DNA of 64,000 nt from an uncultured Alphaproteobacteria bacterium. Lineage in GTDB: Bacteria > Pseudomonadota > Alphaproteobacteria > Micavibrionales > Micavibrionaceae. The stretch covers positions 1-64,000 of the forward strand of contig CALHAR010000003.1 of assembly GCA_937931645.1 (NCBI GenBank), written 5' to 3'. The notes beneath the pieces were generated by a model. That model made no database searches. It saw only the letters and a program-made list of their open reading frames with translations, and was not told the origin of the DNA. Positions 1-8,845 of the stretch are shown one piece after another. Position 1 is the stretch's first letter, and every line of letters begins with the position of its first letter. A program made the translations under genes and the position numbers.

Positions 1-89
1 GCGACACAATAGTTATAAGCAGGAAGGCTAATCTCTTGTTTGATATCGCAATATACAAGAGTGATTTTAAAGAATTAGAAGAGGCGTAG
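1..89 (+). CDS. 3' end of an unidentified protein gene (partial)
   Basis: One frame is open from the left edge to a TAG at 87-89 and encodes about 28 residues ending in KSDFKELEEA. The stop lies 2 bases before the ATG of the next gene, and that gene's likely Shine-Dalgarno sequence (GAAGAGG, 78-84) lies inside this frame, as expected for neighbours in one operon. The visible tail has no motif I recognise, so no function is proposed. Because it precedes a mannose-metabolism gene it probably belongs to the polysaccharide locus (inference). Confidence 0.5.
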   Translation, partial: DTIVISRKANLLFDIAIYKSDFKELEEA

Positions 90-91
90 CA

Positions 92-571
92 ATGCAAAGA
101 GTACAATTAAACACAAGTGATTTAAAAAATTATTATTTAGGCGAAACAGAGCAAAGACCTTGGGGCACGTTTGAGGTTCTTGATGTTGGCATGAGTAATG
201 AAGAAGAATTTTGTGAAAAAAGAATTGAAGTCATGCCGCGTCAGGCGTTGTCCCTACAAAGACATCAATATCGCCGTGAAGTTTGGCAGGTTCACGAAGG
301 ATCATTGACTGTTATTCTGAATGGAAAACTTTTGACTGTTATGGCGGGGGAAGAGATTTTGATTCCTTTGCAGGCGGTACATTGCATGATTAATCTAACG
401 GATAAGCCTGTTGTTGTTTATGAAAGACAAATGGGTGTATGTCGTGAAGAAGATAATGATCGTTTATCTGATATGAGTGGTCGCGATACTGTTGATATAG
501 ATTTGAATGATGATAACGCTATGGTTAGTAAAGTCATCTATGAAAAAGTAACAAAGTCGTTAAGTAAGTAA
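92..571 (+). CDS. Small cupin, mannose-6-phosphate isomerase type II-like
   Basis: This 159-residue single-domain cupin resembles the C-terminal isomerase domain of bifunctional ManC/AlgA enzymes. It shows RPWG near residue 22, a metal-binding-type strand with QRHQYRREVW around 55-65, and IPLQAVH around 90. The expected reaction is fructose-6-phosphate to mannose-6-phosphate, the first step towards GDP-mannose. Family cupin domains are about 110-150 residues, so the protein looks complete. It starts 2 bases after the upstream stop with a good Shine-Dalgarno sequence, which suggests co-transcription. A second such domain is fused to the guanylyltransferase encoded next, so this one may be redundant or may act on another sugar phosphate. 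The family is clear; the exact substrate is inferred. Confidence 0.75.
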   Translation: MQRVQLNTSDLKNYYLGETEQRPWGTFEVLDVGMSNEEEFCEKRIEVMPRQALSLQRHQYRREVWQVHEGSLTVILNGKLLTVMAGEEILIPLQAVHCMINLTDKPVVVYERQMGVCREEDNDRLSDMSGRDTVDIDLNDDNAMVSKVIYEKVTKSLSK

Positions 572-694
572 TTCTAGTTAATATTCTATTTTTTGAAAGC
601 TGCCCTTTAGGTTGATGGTTTCCTTAACTGTTAAGCTTTTGGGCTTCTTTTATATCGAGTCTCGTATTGTTTTATACAAACAGGAAGTAATTTT

Positions 695-2083
695 ATGATA
701 CCTATAATTCTATCAGGTGGATCAGGGTCACGGTTGTGGCCATTATCAAGGCGATCTAGCCCTAAACAGTTTTTGGCATTGCATACGCCAAATACATTGT
801 TTCAAGAAACGGTATTAAGGCTAAAAAACCTCAAATTATCAAAACCTATCGTTGTTTGTAATGAGGGGCATCGTTTTACCGTAGCCAATAATATCCAAGA
901 TATTGGCTGTAAAGCGCAACAAATAATTTTAGAGCCTATAGGGCGCAATACAGCGCCAGCCATTGCCGTTGCGGCGTTATCAGCGTTGGAAAAAGATGCG
1001 GATTCAATTTTGTTGGTTTTACCCGCCGACCACCAGATAGAAAATGAAGAAGCACTCGCACAAGCCTATAAGACAGCAAGGGAGTTGGCCGAAAAAGATT
1101 ATCTTGTGACGTTTGGTGTGAAACCGACAGAGGCACATACAGGGTATGGTTATATTAAGCTAGGTCAGGAATTGAACCCAGGTGCCAATGAAATAACGTC
1201 TTTCATCGAAAAACCAATCAAAGAGAAAGCCGAAGAGTTTTTCAACGATGGGGGATACCTTTGGAATAGTGGTATGTTCTGTTTTAAGGCGGCGCGTTAT
1301 ATTTCTGAACTGGAACAGTACCAACCTGAGTTACTGAAATATGCGAAGGAAGCGGTTAACAGCTCAAAAGAAGATTTTGATTTCACGCGGTTGGATCAAG
1401 CGGTTTTTGAAAAGTGCGAGAATATTTCAATTGACTATGCCGTGATGGAACATACGCAAAAAGGGTGTGTGGTGAGCATAGACGCTCAATGGAGTGATAT
1501 TGGCTCTTGGGACGCAGTCTGGGCAGTTTCAAACAAAGATGTTCATAACAATGTTCAAAAAGGTGACGTGATTGAAGAGGATACAAAAGATAGCTTTCTT
1601 TATAGTCCTGATAAGCTTCTTGTCACGCTGGGCGTTGAAAATTTAGTCATTATTAACCTGCCCGATGTTGTTCTGGTGGCGGATAAGAGCAAGGTTCAAA
1701 ATATTAAAACTATTGTAGAGCGGCTGAAATCAGAGAAAAGGTCAGAGGTTATTCATCATACAAGCGTTGATAGGCCGTGGGGATGTTATGATCTTCTTTA
1801 CAAAGATAGCTCTACAGAAGTGAAGCATATTACGATTAAACCCAAGGGTAAAATTGCCCTGCAACAACATAAACATAGGTCGGAGCATTGGGTTGTGGTG
1901 AAGGGAAGTGCCAAGGTTGTTAAGGATGATGAAACTTTATTCCTTGAGGAAAATGACTCTATTGAGATTCCAATGAACGTGAATCATTCATTAGAAAATA
2001 CTGGTGATGAGAATTTAGAAATTTTTGAAATCAGAACCGGAAGTTATATTGGTGAAGATGATGTTGTAAGAGTTGGTGGTTAA
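695..2083 (+). CDS. manC: Bifunctional mannose-1-phosphate guanylyltransferase / mannose-6-phosphate isomerase
   Basis: The 462-residue protein has the two-domain layout of ManC/AlgA/XanB. Its N-terminal nucleotidyltransferase carries GGSGSRLWPLSR at residues 8-19 and FIEKP at 170-174. Its C-terminal type II isomerase cupin has RPWG near 361 and QHKHRSEHW near 391. It makes GDP-mannose from mannose-1-phosphate and GTP, and probably also interconverts fructose- and mannose-6-phosphate. The length matches the family. It lies 123 bases after the small cupin gene and its stop is almost contiguous with the next start, consistent with one polysaccharide operon. GDP-mannose would feed the glycosyltransferases encoded downstream. 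Identification is confident from motifs and context. Confidence 0.92.
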   Translation: MIPIILSGGSGSRLWPLSRRSSPKQFLALHTPNTLFQETVLRLKNLKLSKPIVVCNEGHRFTVANNIQDIGCKAQQIILEPIGRNTAPAIAVAALSALEKDADSILLVLPADHQIENEEALAQAYKTARELAEKDYLVTFGVKPTEAHTGYGYIKLGQELNPGANEITSFIEKPIKEKAEEFFNDGGYLWNSGMFCFKAARYISELEQYQPELLKYAKEAVNSSKEDFDFTRLDQAVFEKCENISIDYAVMEHTQKGCVVSIDAQWSDIGSWDAVWAVSNKDVHNNVQKGDVIEEDTKDSFLYSPDKLLVTLGVENLVIINLPDVVLVADKSKVQNIKTIVERLKSEKRSEVIHHTSVDRPWGCYDLLYKDSSTEVKHITIKPKGKIALQQHKHRSEHWVVVKGSAKVVKDDETLFLEENDSIEIPMNVNHSLENTGDENLEIFEIRTGSYIGEDDVVRVGG

Positions 2084-2084
2084 A

Positions 2085-3569
2085 ATGAAATTTAATAAAC
2101 AAACGAAAAAGCTCGTAAATAGAAAAGTAAGCTTGGCTTTGTTCCTTTCTGATTTGGTGGCGTTAAGCCTCGCATATTTTGTGTCTTGGTTTAGTTTTTT
2201 AACCATCAAGGGTTATTTCTTGGTGTCTTTAAGTGAAGGGGTAATTCGCCCCTATGAGTACTTAAGCGATTATGCATTTATCGCGCTATGCCCGATTATT
2301 TTGTCTCTGTTCTTTTTAAAAGGTCATTATACGCAACGCGTTCCGTGGTGGAGTCAGGTGCGGTATTTATTTTTACTCTGCGTGCTGGCGTTCGGTGCGG
2401 ATTGTTTGTTCCGCTTAGGGTTAAGGCTACCGTTGCTAAGCCTTTTGGTAACGGTGAATTGGATTTATAGCTTTGTCTTTATCCTTTTAGGACGGCAGGT
2501 AGTTTATCAAATATTAAGCAGGCAAGGGATTTGGCAAAAGAATGCAGTTGTTATTGGGTCCGTAAATACGGTGACAGATATTTTATATGCTTTTGATGCC
2601 GATGGTTATGCGGGGTATAACATAAAATCAATATTTCTGCGTGATAGGGATAACAAAGAATTTGATGTTGATGCGGTACCGACACGATACGCCAATATTA
2701 ATATTTGCCGCGACCAAATGGAATATATAGATTTTATTAAAGAGAATACCGATAGTTTCTTCATTGTTTGTTTGGAAACATTTAGGGGGGAACAAAGAGA
2801 TAGCTTAATAAAGGAATTAATTGACTTGAACGTTTTATATTCTGTCGTACCCCCAACATCGAGCATCAGTCTATCCGAGATGAAACCGCAAAACTTTTTT
2901 GGCTGTGACATTATGATGCTTCATTCTAAATATAATATTTATTCTGTATTAGGGCGTTTCTTAAAGCGTACGATGGATATATTAGGGGCCTCTATTGTTT
3001 TGATTTTAGCATCACCAATTTTTATTTTGGTGTCCCTTGCCTTAAAAATTGAAGGGCAGGGAGGTAGCATTTTTTATGGTGGGTATAGATTGGGCTATGA
3101 AGGTAAAAAATTTAAATGTTGGAAATTCCGTTCTATGGAACCAGATTCTGACCATTTACTACATGCGTTAATAGACAGCGATCCTGCGATTAAAGAGGAT
3201 TGGGAGAAATTTAGAAAGTTAAAGGGGGAGGATCCACGTGTGACGACCAAGACAGCACGTATTATCCGTAAACTAAGTATTGATGAAATTCCGCAAGTTT
3301 GGAATGTTTTGATGGGTGATATGAGTCTTGTTGGTCCGCGCCCTATATTGGAAAATGAGCAAGAGCTATTTGGTGATTCATATAGTAATTATATCAAAGT
3401 TCGTCCTGGAATTACTGGCTTATGGCAGGTAAGTGGACGTAATGATACGTCTTTCCAAAGACGGGTTTATATGGATGATTGGTATATCCGTAATTGGTCC
3501 ATCTGGGGCGACATTGTGATTATGATTAAAACGTTAAATGTTGTTTTAAAACAAGCGGGTTCATATTAG
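2085..3569 (+). CDS. Polyprenyl-phosphate sugar phosphotransferase (WbaP/PssA type)
   Basis: This integral membrane enzyme of about 494 residues would transfer a sugar phosphate from a nucleotide sugar to undecaprenyl phosphate, starting repeat-unit synthesis at the inner membrane. The N-terminal third has about five hydrophobic segments. A central soluble region (about 165-285) is followed by a membrane helix and the catalytic bacterial sugar transferase domain from about 294. That domain shows KFRSM, KLSIDEIPQVWNV near 395, DMSLVGPRP, and RPGITGLWQVSGR near 440, all hallmarks of the family. I chose the ATG at 2085, one base after the manC stop, with GGTGG upstream. A TTG at 2073 would overlap manC and seems less likely. 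The transferred sugar (galactose, glucose or other) cannot be read from sequence. Confidence 0.9.
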   Translation: MKFNKQTKKLVNRKVSLALFLSDLVALSLAYFVSWFSFLTIKGYFLVSLSEGVIRPYEYLSDYAFIALCPIILSLFFLKGHYTQRVPWWSQVRYLFLLCVLAFGADCLFRLGLRLPLLSLLVTVNWIYSFVFILLGRQVVYQILSRQGIWQKNAVVIGSVNTVTDILYAFDADGYAGYNIKSIFLRDRDNKEFDVDAVPTRYANINICRDQMEYIDFIKENTDSFFIVCLETFRGEQRDSLIKELIDLNVLYSVVPPTSSISLSEMKPQNFFGCDIMMLHSKYNIYSVLGRFLKRTMDILGASIVLILASPIFILVSLALKIEGQGGSIFYGGYRLGYEGKKFKCWKFRSMEPDSDHLLHALIDSDPAIKEDWEKFRKLKGEDPRVTTKTARIIRKLSIDEIPQVWNVLMGDMSLVGPRPILENEQELFGDSYSNYIKVRPGITGLWQVSGRNDTSFQRRVYMDDWYIRNWSIWGDIVIMIKTLNVVLKQAGSY

Positions 3570-3575
3570 GAAAAA

Positions 3576-4733
3576 ATGAGTATGTTGAATAAGAAAATGA
3601 AAGTAGCCGTCGTTCATGATTGGCTTCCCGTTATTGGGGGTGCTGAAAAAGTATTGGCACAAATATTGAAAATATACCCTGATGCGGATGTTTATACATT
3701 GTTTGATTTTTTGAATGATGAAGAACGTAAATCGCTTGGCATTAAGAATGTGACGACTAGTTATTTTAGTAAGTGGCCCAAGGTTAAAAAATATTACCGT
3801 CACTTATTTCCTTTCTATCCGTTGGCGATTGAAGACTTTGATTTGTTTGACTATGACCTTGTTGTTTCTTCTAGTCACTTGGTGGCAAAGGGGGTAATCA
3901 CGGGCGCGCATCAGGTTCATGTGTCTTATGTCCACAGCCCTGTGCGTTATGCGTGGGATTTTACGCATCAATATTTAAAACAAACGGGGTATGATAAGGG
4001 GTTGAAAGGTTTAATCGTCAAATATTTATTAAGTCGTTTACGGATATGGGATTATCGTACAGCCAATGGCGTTGACCATTTTATCGCCAACTCTGGGTAT
4101 ATTAAAAACCGTATTTGGAAAGTTTATAGAAGAGAGGCAGAGGTTGTTTACCCGCCGATTGATATAGAAGATTTTGAGTTTCAAGCAGATAAAGAGGACT
4201 TTTATTTAACGGCGTCACGTATGGTGCCTTATAAAAGGTTAGACTTGATTGCGGAAGCCTTTGCGCAAATGCCTGATAAGAATCTGGTTATCATCGGTGA
4301 TGGCCCTGAAATGGATAAGATAAAAGCCATTGCAGATAAGGCGAGTAACATAGAGTTGTTGGGTTTTCAATCCAATGAGGTGTTGAGAGACAATATGAAA
4401 CGGGCAAAGTCCTTTGTTTTCGCGGCAGAAGAAGATTTTGGTATTATTCCTGTGGAGGTACAGGCCTGCGGTACACCTGTTATTGCGTTTGGTAAAGGGG
4501 GCGCCTTGGAAACCGTTGTTGGTTATAATAAAGACCCAGATAATGCGACTGGTGTGTTCTTTGGTGAACAAACATCTGCGAGCATTATTGAGGCGGTTCA
4601 AAGATTTGAATCTATAGAAGAGAAAATCACGGCTGAGAACTGTTTAAAGAAAGCGCAAAAGTTTACATCTGATCAGTTTATGAGTGATTTAAAAACAATT
4701 ATAGATGAAGAAATGAATAAGAAATATGCATAA
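3576..4733 (+). CDS. GT-B fold glycosyltransferase, family 4 (WbaZ-like)
   Basis: This 385-residue cytoplasmic glycosyltransferase probably adds a sugar to the lipid-linked repeat unit. The N-terminus reads VVHDWLPVIGGAEKV (residues 12-26), typical of mannosyltransferases of the WbaZ kind. The C-terminal half has the donor-binding segment AAEEDFGIIPVEVQACGTPV near 284-303, with the two spaced glutamates of GT4 enzymes. It starts at the ATG at 3576, which follows AGGAAAAA and lies 6 bases after the previous stop. It overlaps the next gene by 8 bases, implying translational coupling. A mannosyl donor is plausible because manC is in the same operon (inference). Confidence 0.88.
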   Translation: MSMLNKKMKVAVVHDWLPVIGGAEKVLAQILKIYPDADVYTLFDFLNDEERKSLGIKNVTTSYFSKWPKVKKYYRHLFPFYPLAIEDFDLFDYDLVVSSSHLVAKGVITGAHQVHVSYVHSPVRYAWDFTHQYLKQTGYDKGLKGLIVKYLLSRLRIWDYRTANGVDHFIANSGYIKNRIWKVYRREAEVVYPPIDIEDFEFQADKEDFYLTASRMVPYKRLDLIAEAFAQMPDKNLVIIGDGPEMDKIKAIADKASNIELLGFQSNEVLRDNMKRAKSFVFAAEEDFGIIPVEVQACGTPVIAFGKGGALETVVGYNKDPDNATGVFFGEQTSASIIEAVQRFESIEEKITAENCLKKAQKFTSDQFMSDLKTIIDEEMNKKYA

Positions 4734-7020
4734 GCTGCTTCAAATATTTGAGCGTAATGATATTCAAACTTTATTTCTCATGGGAATAAGAGGCACGTCT
4801 TTAGTCTGTAAATTTGGCCTTACTCTTTTTATAGCGCGCTTTATTGGGTTTGAGGTTCTTGGCCTTTATGGGTTGATTATAGCGTCAACCTTTATTGTAC
4901 CTGCCTTTACTGGTTTGGGTATCATGTTCATTAGAACGCGTAATGCGGTTACACAAAGTACTGCAGAAATTGTTAGGACAATTTTTTATTATAGACGGTT
5001 AATATCGCTGATTTATGTGCCGTTGATAATGTTGGCGGTCATTATTGGTCTATATAGAGGTGATGTGTGGATTGCCTTGCTTATAGGTGTCATTGTTATG
5101 CTTGAGCACGTTAATAATGATTTTTATAACTTGATGCTTAACCTATCCAAGCCTTTGGTGGCTAATATTTTACATTTTCTACGAAGTGCCGTTTGGATTG
5201 TTGCGTTTATGGCGGTAGCTTATATAGAGCCAGATTTTAGAACAATCGAATTTTTACTTTTGATGTGGATTATAGGCGCTGTGTTAGCCGTTTTTGGTTT
5301 TTTCTGGGTACATAGAACGTGGCCTTGGGGGGATAAGCGTCCTTTGTTACCGACAGTCACATGGTTGAAGAAAGATTTTCAAACATCACGTACGATTTAT
5401 TTAAACAATATAATTCATTCTTCAGGTGATTATATTAACCATTTCTTGGTGACTGTATTCTTAGGGTTAGAACTAACAGGTATTTATGTATATTTCATGC
5501 AAATTGTGAGTGCGTTGAGTAATCTACTACGTACCGGTGTTATTCAAAATATGCGCCCCCATCTTGTAAAGGCACATAAGTCATTAGATGGTACGTTTGA
5601 CGGGTTACATAAGAGTTGTTTGAAGCAAACTTTATTTATTGCGGTGGTGTTATCTATTATTGCGTTACCCGTTATGTACTTTCTTACGGTTTATGTTGTC
5701 GACAAACCGCTCGCCATTGATCTGTTTGGTATATTATGGATTAATTTGTTCGTTTTCATTCTGATGATGGTTATGGAGGTCGATCAACTCATACTTTATA
5801 GCCACCATAGAGATGCATTGACTCTAAAAATTAACGCCTTGTATGTCGTTGGTTTGTTGGTTTTGAACACTATTTTAATCCCATTTTTTAGTATCTGGGG
5901 AACCGCTATAGCCTTTATGGTTATGATGATTATAAAGGTTATTGTTCAACGTAGATTCATAAGGAAAGTGCTTCATAGGGAAGTGGTTACGACAGAGAAA
6001 AATAAATATATATTTTTTAGAAATGATCAAAAGAAAGATCACTTTGAGTTTGACCCTAGTGACCCGCGTTGCCTTGATGAGGTTGGCTATAAATATTTTG
6101 GACGTACATTAAATTTATTAGAACCTAAGATTAAAAATCAGGGATTGATTATCTATGTGACAGCCTGGACAGTGCATGAGCTTCCTAGTTATGGGCCGAA
6201 TGTTATTGCCTGTATTTTGCAAGATGAGTGGTCACGTAGCCCTATATATAGAGATAAGGTGAAGATGGTTTTCCGAACATGTGGCGTTTCACCTATTGTT
6301 CCACAAGTTTATAAATATGGAGGTTGGAAAGATATTATTTCTAATATGTTGGGGCAAGTTAGAAATATATCACGGGGAAGTAAGGCAAGGGTGGTTTTAT
6401 TTATCCGTAGTTTATTCGGCAGTATTATAGCGCCAATGTATAATATTCCGTTGGGATATTATTGTGATGAAGATATAGAGAACGTTCCTATAAAAGACCG
6501 TGAGAATGATTTATATTTTGCAGGTAGTATTAACCATGTTGCAAGAAAGGGGATGTCTATTCAAAGGCCTAAAAAACTGGCGCGTGATAGAATGACCCAT
6601 AATTTGCTATCTATTATTGAGGGTAACAAAGATATTAAAGTCAAAAATGTTGTAACAAACGGGTTTGGGGATAGTATTGTTAATGATAATAAAGGGTATT
6701 TAGAGACGATGATGGATACAAAGATTTGTCCTGTACCAAGGGGAGCAAACCTTGAAACGTTCCGATTTTATGAAGCTATTCGATATGGTTGCATTCCTGT
6801 AGGAGAAGTTTTTCCAGATACATATTTTTATAAAGATGCTCCTATATTAAGGTTGAAAAACTGGTCTCACTTAGAAAACGTGATAAGCCCTTTGTTGAAA
6901 GATAAAGACAAGCTAGAAAAGTGGCATGAAAAAGTTATTAAGTGGTGGGATGACGTATGTTCCGAAAAGGCAACAGCAAATTATATGCACGAAAAAATAA
7001 ATGAAGGCGGTGTAAGATGA
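4726..7020 (+). CDS. Fusion of Wzx-like flippase and exostosin (GT47)-like glycosyltransferase
   Basis: The 764-residue protein has two halves. Residues 1 to about 425 form about 12 hydrophobic segments in the pattern of polysaccharide flippases (Wzx/MATE-like), ending at a basic RRFIRKVLHR segment. Residues about 440-764 are soluble and contain PRGANLETFRFYEAIRYGCIPVGE at about 671-694, in pieces PRGANLETF, EAIRYGC and IPVGE. This matches the signature of exostosin-family GT47 transferases. The frame is uninterrupted, so this looks like a true fusion. The inferred role is flipping of the undecaprenyl-linked unit, with a tethered cytoplasmic transferase modifying or completing it. It overlaps both neighbours (8 and 4 bases). 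Flippases are normally about 400-480 residues without such a domain. The domain calls are fairly firm; the coupling of function is inference. Confidence 0.82.
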   Translation: MHKLLQIFERNDIQTLFLMGIRGTSLVCKFGLTLFIARFIGFEVLGLYGLIIASTFIVPAFTGLGIMFIRTRNAVTQSTAEIVRTIFYYRRLISLIYVPLIMLAVIIGLYRGDVWIALLIGVIVMLEHVNNDFYNLMLNLSKPLVANILHFLRSAVWIVAFMAVAYIEPDFRTIEFLLLMWIIGAVLAVFGFFWVHRTWPWGDKRPLLPTVTWLKKDFQTSRTIYLNNIIHSSGDYINHFLVTVFLGLELTGIYVYFMQIVSALSNLLRTGVIQNMRPHLVKAHKSLDGTFDGLHKSCLKQTLFIAVVLSIIALPVMYFLTVYVVDKPLAIDLFGILWINLFVFILMMVMEVDQLILYSHHRDALTLKINALYVVGLLVLNTILIPFFSIWGTAIAFMVMMIIKVIVQRRFIRKVLHREVVTTEKNKYIFFRNDQKKDHFEFDPSDPRCLDEVGYKYFGRTLNLLEPKIKNQGLIIYVTAWTVHELPSYGPNVIACILQDEWSRSPIYRDKVKMVFRTCGVSPIVPQVYKYGGWKDIISNMLGQVRNISRGSKARVVLFIRSLFGSIIAPMYNIPLGYYCDEDIENVPIKDRENDLYFAGSINHVARKGMSIQRPKKLARDRMTHNLLSIIEGNKDIKVKNVVTNGFGDSIVNDNKGYLETMMDTKICPVPRGANLETFRFYEAIRYGCIPVGEVFPDTYFYKDAPILRLKNWSHLENVISPLLKDKDKLEKWHEKVIKWWDDVCSEKATANYMHEKINEGGVR

Positions 7021-7685
7021 TGAAATTGTTGAAGTATGGATTTGTTGTTTTTTTACCCAATCCTATAAAAATATTTCTATATAATAAGTTTTTTGGTTGG
7101 GAAATAGATAAAACAGCCAAAATTGGTTTGTCTTTTATTTCTGCCAAAAAAGTGAAAATGGGCGCGCATAGTAAAATTCGTCACTTGAACGTTATTCGAA
7201 ATGTTGAATTATTGCAGATGGGGGAAAGCGCATCTATAGGGAATATGAACGCTATAACGGCTTTACCTTTAGGGAGGAAAACGCACTTTCAAGATGAGAT
7301 TGATAGAGCACCAGCATTAATTTTAGGTGATCATTCGGCGATTGTTAAAAATCACTTCTTTGATTGTAATAATACGATTGAAATAGGGCATCACTCTATT
7401 GTTGCGGGCCATAGAACTTCATTTTTCACACATAGCATTAACGTTGAAAGTAATAGGCAAGAAACCAAGAAGATAACCATTGGTGATTATTGTATGATTG
7501 GTGCGCATAGCGTTGTTACCAGAGGGGCGATTTTGCCTGATTGCTCTATCTTGGCGGCAAATTCGACGTTGCATAAACCACATGATAAAACGCATAGCTT
7601 ATATTCTGGTGTGCCTGCCGTTGCCGTCAAAGAGTTGAACCCAGAGTCTAAGTTCTTTCACCGTGAAAAGGGCTTTGTTGCTTAG
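7017..7685 (+). CDS. Hexapeptide-repeat (left-handed beta-helix) acyltransferase
   Basis: The 222-residue protein has an N-terminal amphipathic/hydrophobic stretch followed by imperfect hexapeptide repeats (for example KKVKMGAHSKI, IEIGHHSIVAG, KITIGDYCMIGAHSVVT, PDCSILAANS). This is the signature of the LbH acetyltransferase fold seen in colanic acid and serine acetyltransferases. Family members use acetyl-CoA to O-acetylate sugars, so a decorating role on the polysaccharide is likely. It starts in a 4-base overlap with the flippase fusion. It converges with the GT4 gene on the other strand with a 4-base overlap, marking the end of the first forward operon. The acceptor cannot be predicted. 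Confidence 0.82.
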   Translation: MMKLLKYGFVVFLPNPIKIFLYNKFFGWEIDKTAKIGLSFISAKKVKMGAHSKIRHLNVIRNVELLQMGESASIGNMNAITALPLGRKTHFQDEIDRAPALILGDHSAIVKNHFFDCNNTIEIGHHSIVAGHRTSFFTHSINVESNRQETKKITIGDYCMIGAHSVVTRGAILPDCSILAANSTLHKPHDKTHSLYSGVPAVAVKELNPESKFFHREKGFVA

Positions 7686-8845
7686 CCTGATACTGTGGTT
7701 TTTAAAACCTTAAGAAACTTACGCTTCATAATATCTTGTGAAAAATTATTCTCTGTATGTTGTCGTGCTTTGCCTGTTAATTCTTGTGCCCATTCGGGTT
7801 CGTTTAAATATTTCTGAATGGCGGTAACAAGCGCGTCAACATCACCCATCGGTGTGAGTTGCCCTGTTTCATTATGTTGGATAATTTCTCTTGTTCCACC
7901 AGCATCGGTAGCGATAATAGGAGTTCTTACAACTGTTGATTCGGCAGTTACTAAGCCAAATGGTTCTGCCAATGTTGAACAATGCGCGATCACATCACAA
8001 GAGGCCATGACAGGTGGGATATCATCTAAATGCCCTGTGAATGTCACTCTATCTTGAATATTTAAGTCATGGGTTAGCTTAACTAATGACTCTTTGTAGT
8101 CTTGCTCACCAAACAGCGCATCACCGACGATGATAGCATTCACGTTCTCAATTTTAGAGATGGCTTTTAAGAATATATCTTGACCTTTCCATTCAGTAAT
8201 ACGACCAAAGATACCAATGAGAGGTTTACCGTCAGGGGAGAATGTTTTTTTATAACTTTCGACTTTTGCATTATCTTTTATCTTTTCATCAAATAAAGCG
8301 ATATCAACCCCGGGGTAAATAATACTGACATTTTTGGTACTTGCGCCTGCCTGTTCCCATGCGTCAAAGCTGGATTGTGAATTTAAAATGATATAGTTTG
8401 CGCTTAACCGCGCCATCAGCTTTATGACCGATATCACGACAGGGTTGAAATATTGCTTCGATAAAATATCATTCATCAACCATATAATCGGTTTGCGTGT
8501 TAAGGGTTTTGCCAGAGCAGCCAAGATAAACGATTTTTGAGAAATACAGATGATGGCATCATGCTTTCTGCCTTCTTTGGCAAGGGTGCGTATCATTGAT
8601 AAGGTTGCGGGAATGGCGCGTAACAGGCTTTTTAAACCATCATCTTTTGTAAATGATGTCATTGCATCGGGCATGGGTAATATGGAAGAAGGAATATTTT
8701 TATCCTTCAATATTTTTTCTAATAAACCATTTTGGAAGTGAATGACTTTTGAGGCGTAATGATCTGATTCACAAAAATTGATCATTTTATATTCGGCGCC
8801 ACCAGGAGAGCCAACATGGGTTAAAAATAATAAATCTTTTTTCAT
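7682..8845 (-). CDS. Glycosyltransferase family 4
   Basis: The 387-residue GT-B enzyme has THVGSPGGAEYKM at its N-terminus and a donor-binding half with FGRITEWKGQD, HCSTLAEPFGLVTAES and TDAGGTREII, a textbook GT4 arrangement. It probably transfers a hexose from a nucleotide sugar to the growing repeat unit on the cytoplasmic face. It is the last gene of a reverse-strand trio and overlaps the upstream acyltransferase gene by 4 bases (ATGA type), implying translational coupling. Donor and linkage are not predictable from sequence. Confidence 0.88.
   Translation of the reverse strand: MKKDLLFLTHVGSPGGAEYKMINFCESDHYASKVIHFQNGLLEKILKDKNIPSSILPMPDAMTSFTKDDGLKSLLRAIPATLSMIRTLAKEGRKHDAIICISQKSFILAALAKPLTRKPIIWLMNDILSKQYFNPVVISVIKLMARLSANYIILNSQSSFDAWEQAGASTKNVSIIYPGVDIALFDEKIKDNAKVESYKKTFSPDGKPLIGIFGRITEWKGQDIFLKAISKIENVNAIIVGDALFGEQDYKESLVKLTHDLNIQDRVTFTGHLDDIPPVMASCDVIAHCSTLAEPFGLVTAESTVVRTPIIATDAGGTREIIQHNETGQLTPMGDVDALVTAIQKYLNEPEWAQELTGKARQHTENNFSQDIMKRKFLKVLKTTVSG

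Noticed and set aside
596-650. Possible terminator between the small cupin and manC
   Set aside because: Several overlapping short pairings exist (for example CTTAA/TTAAG) but none gives a convincing stem with a T-run.
2073-2084. TTG start for the sugar phosphotransferase, overlapping manC
   Set aside because: An ATG with a suitable GGTGG lies one base after the manC stop, and the extra residues add nothing conserved.
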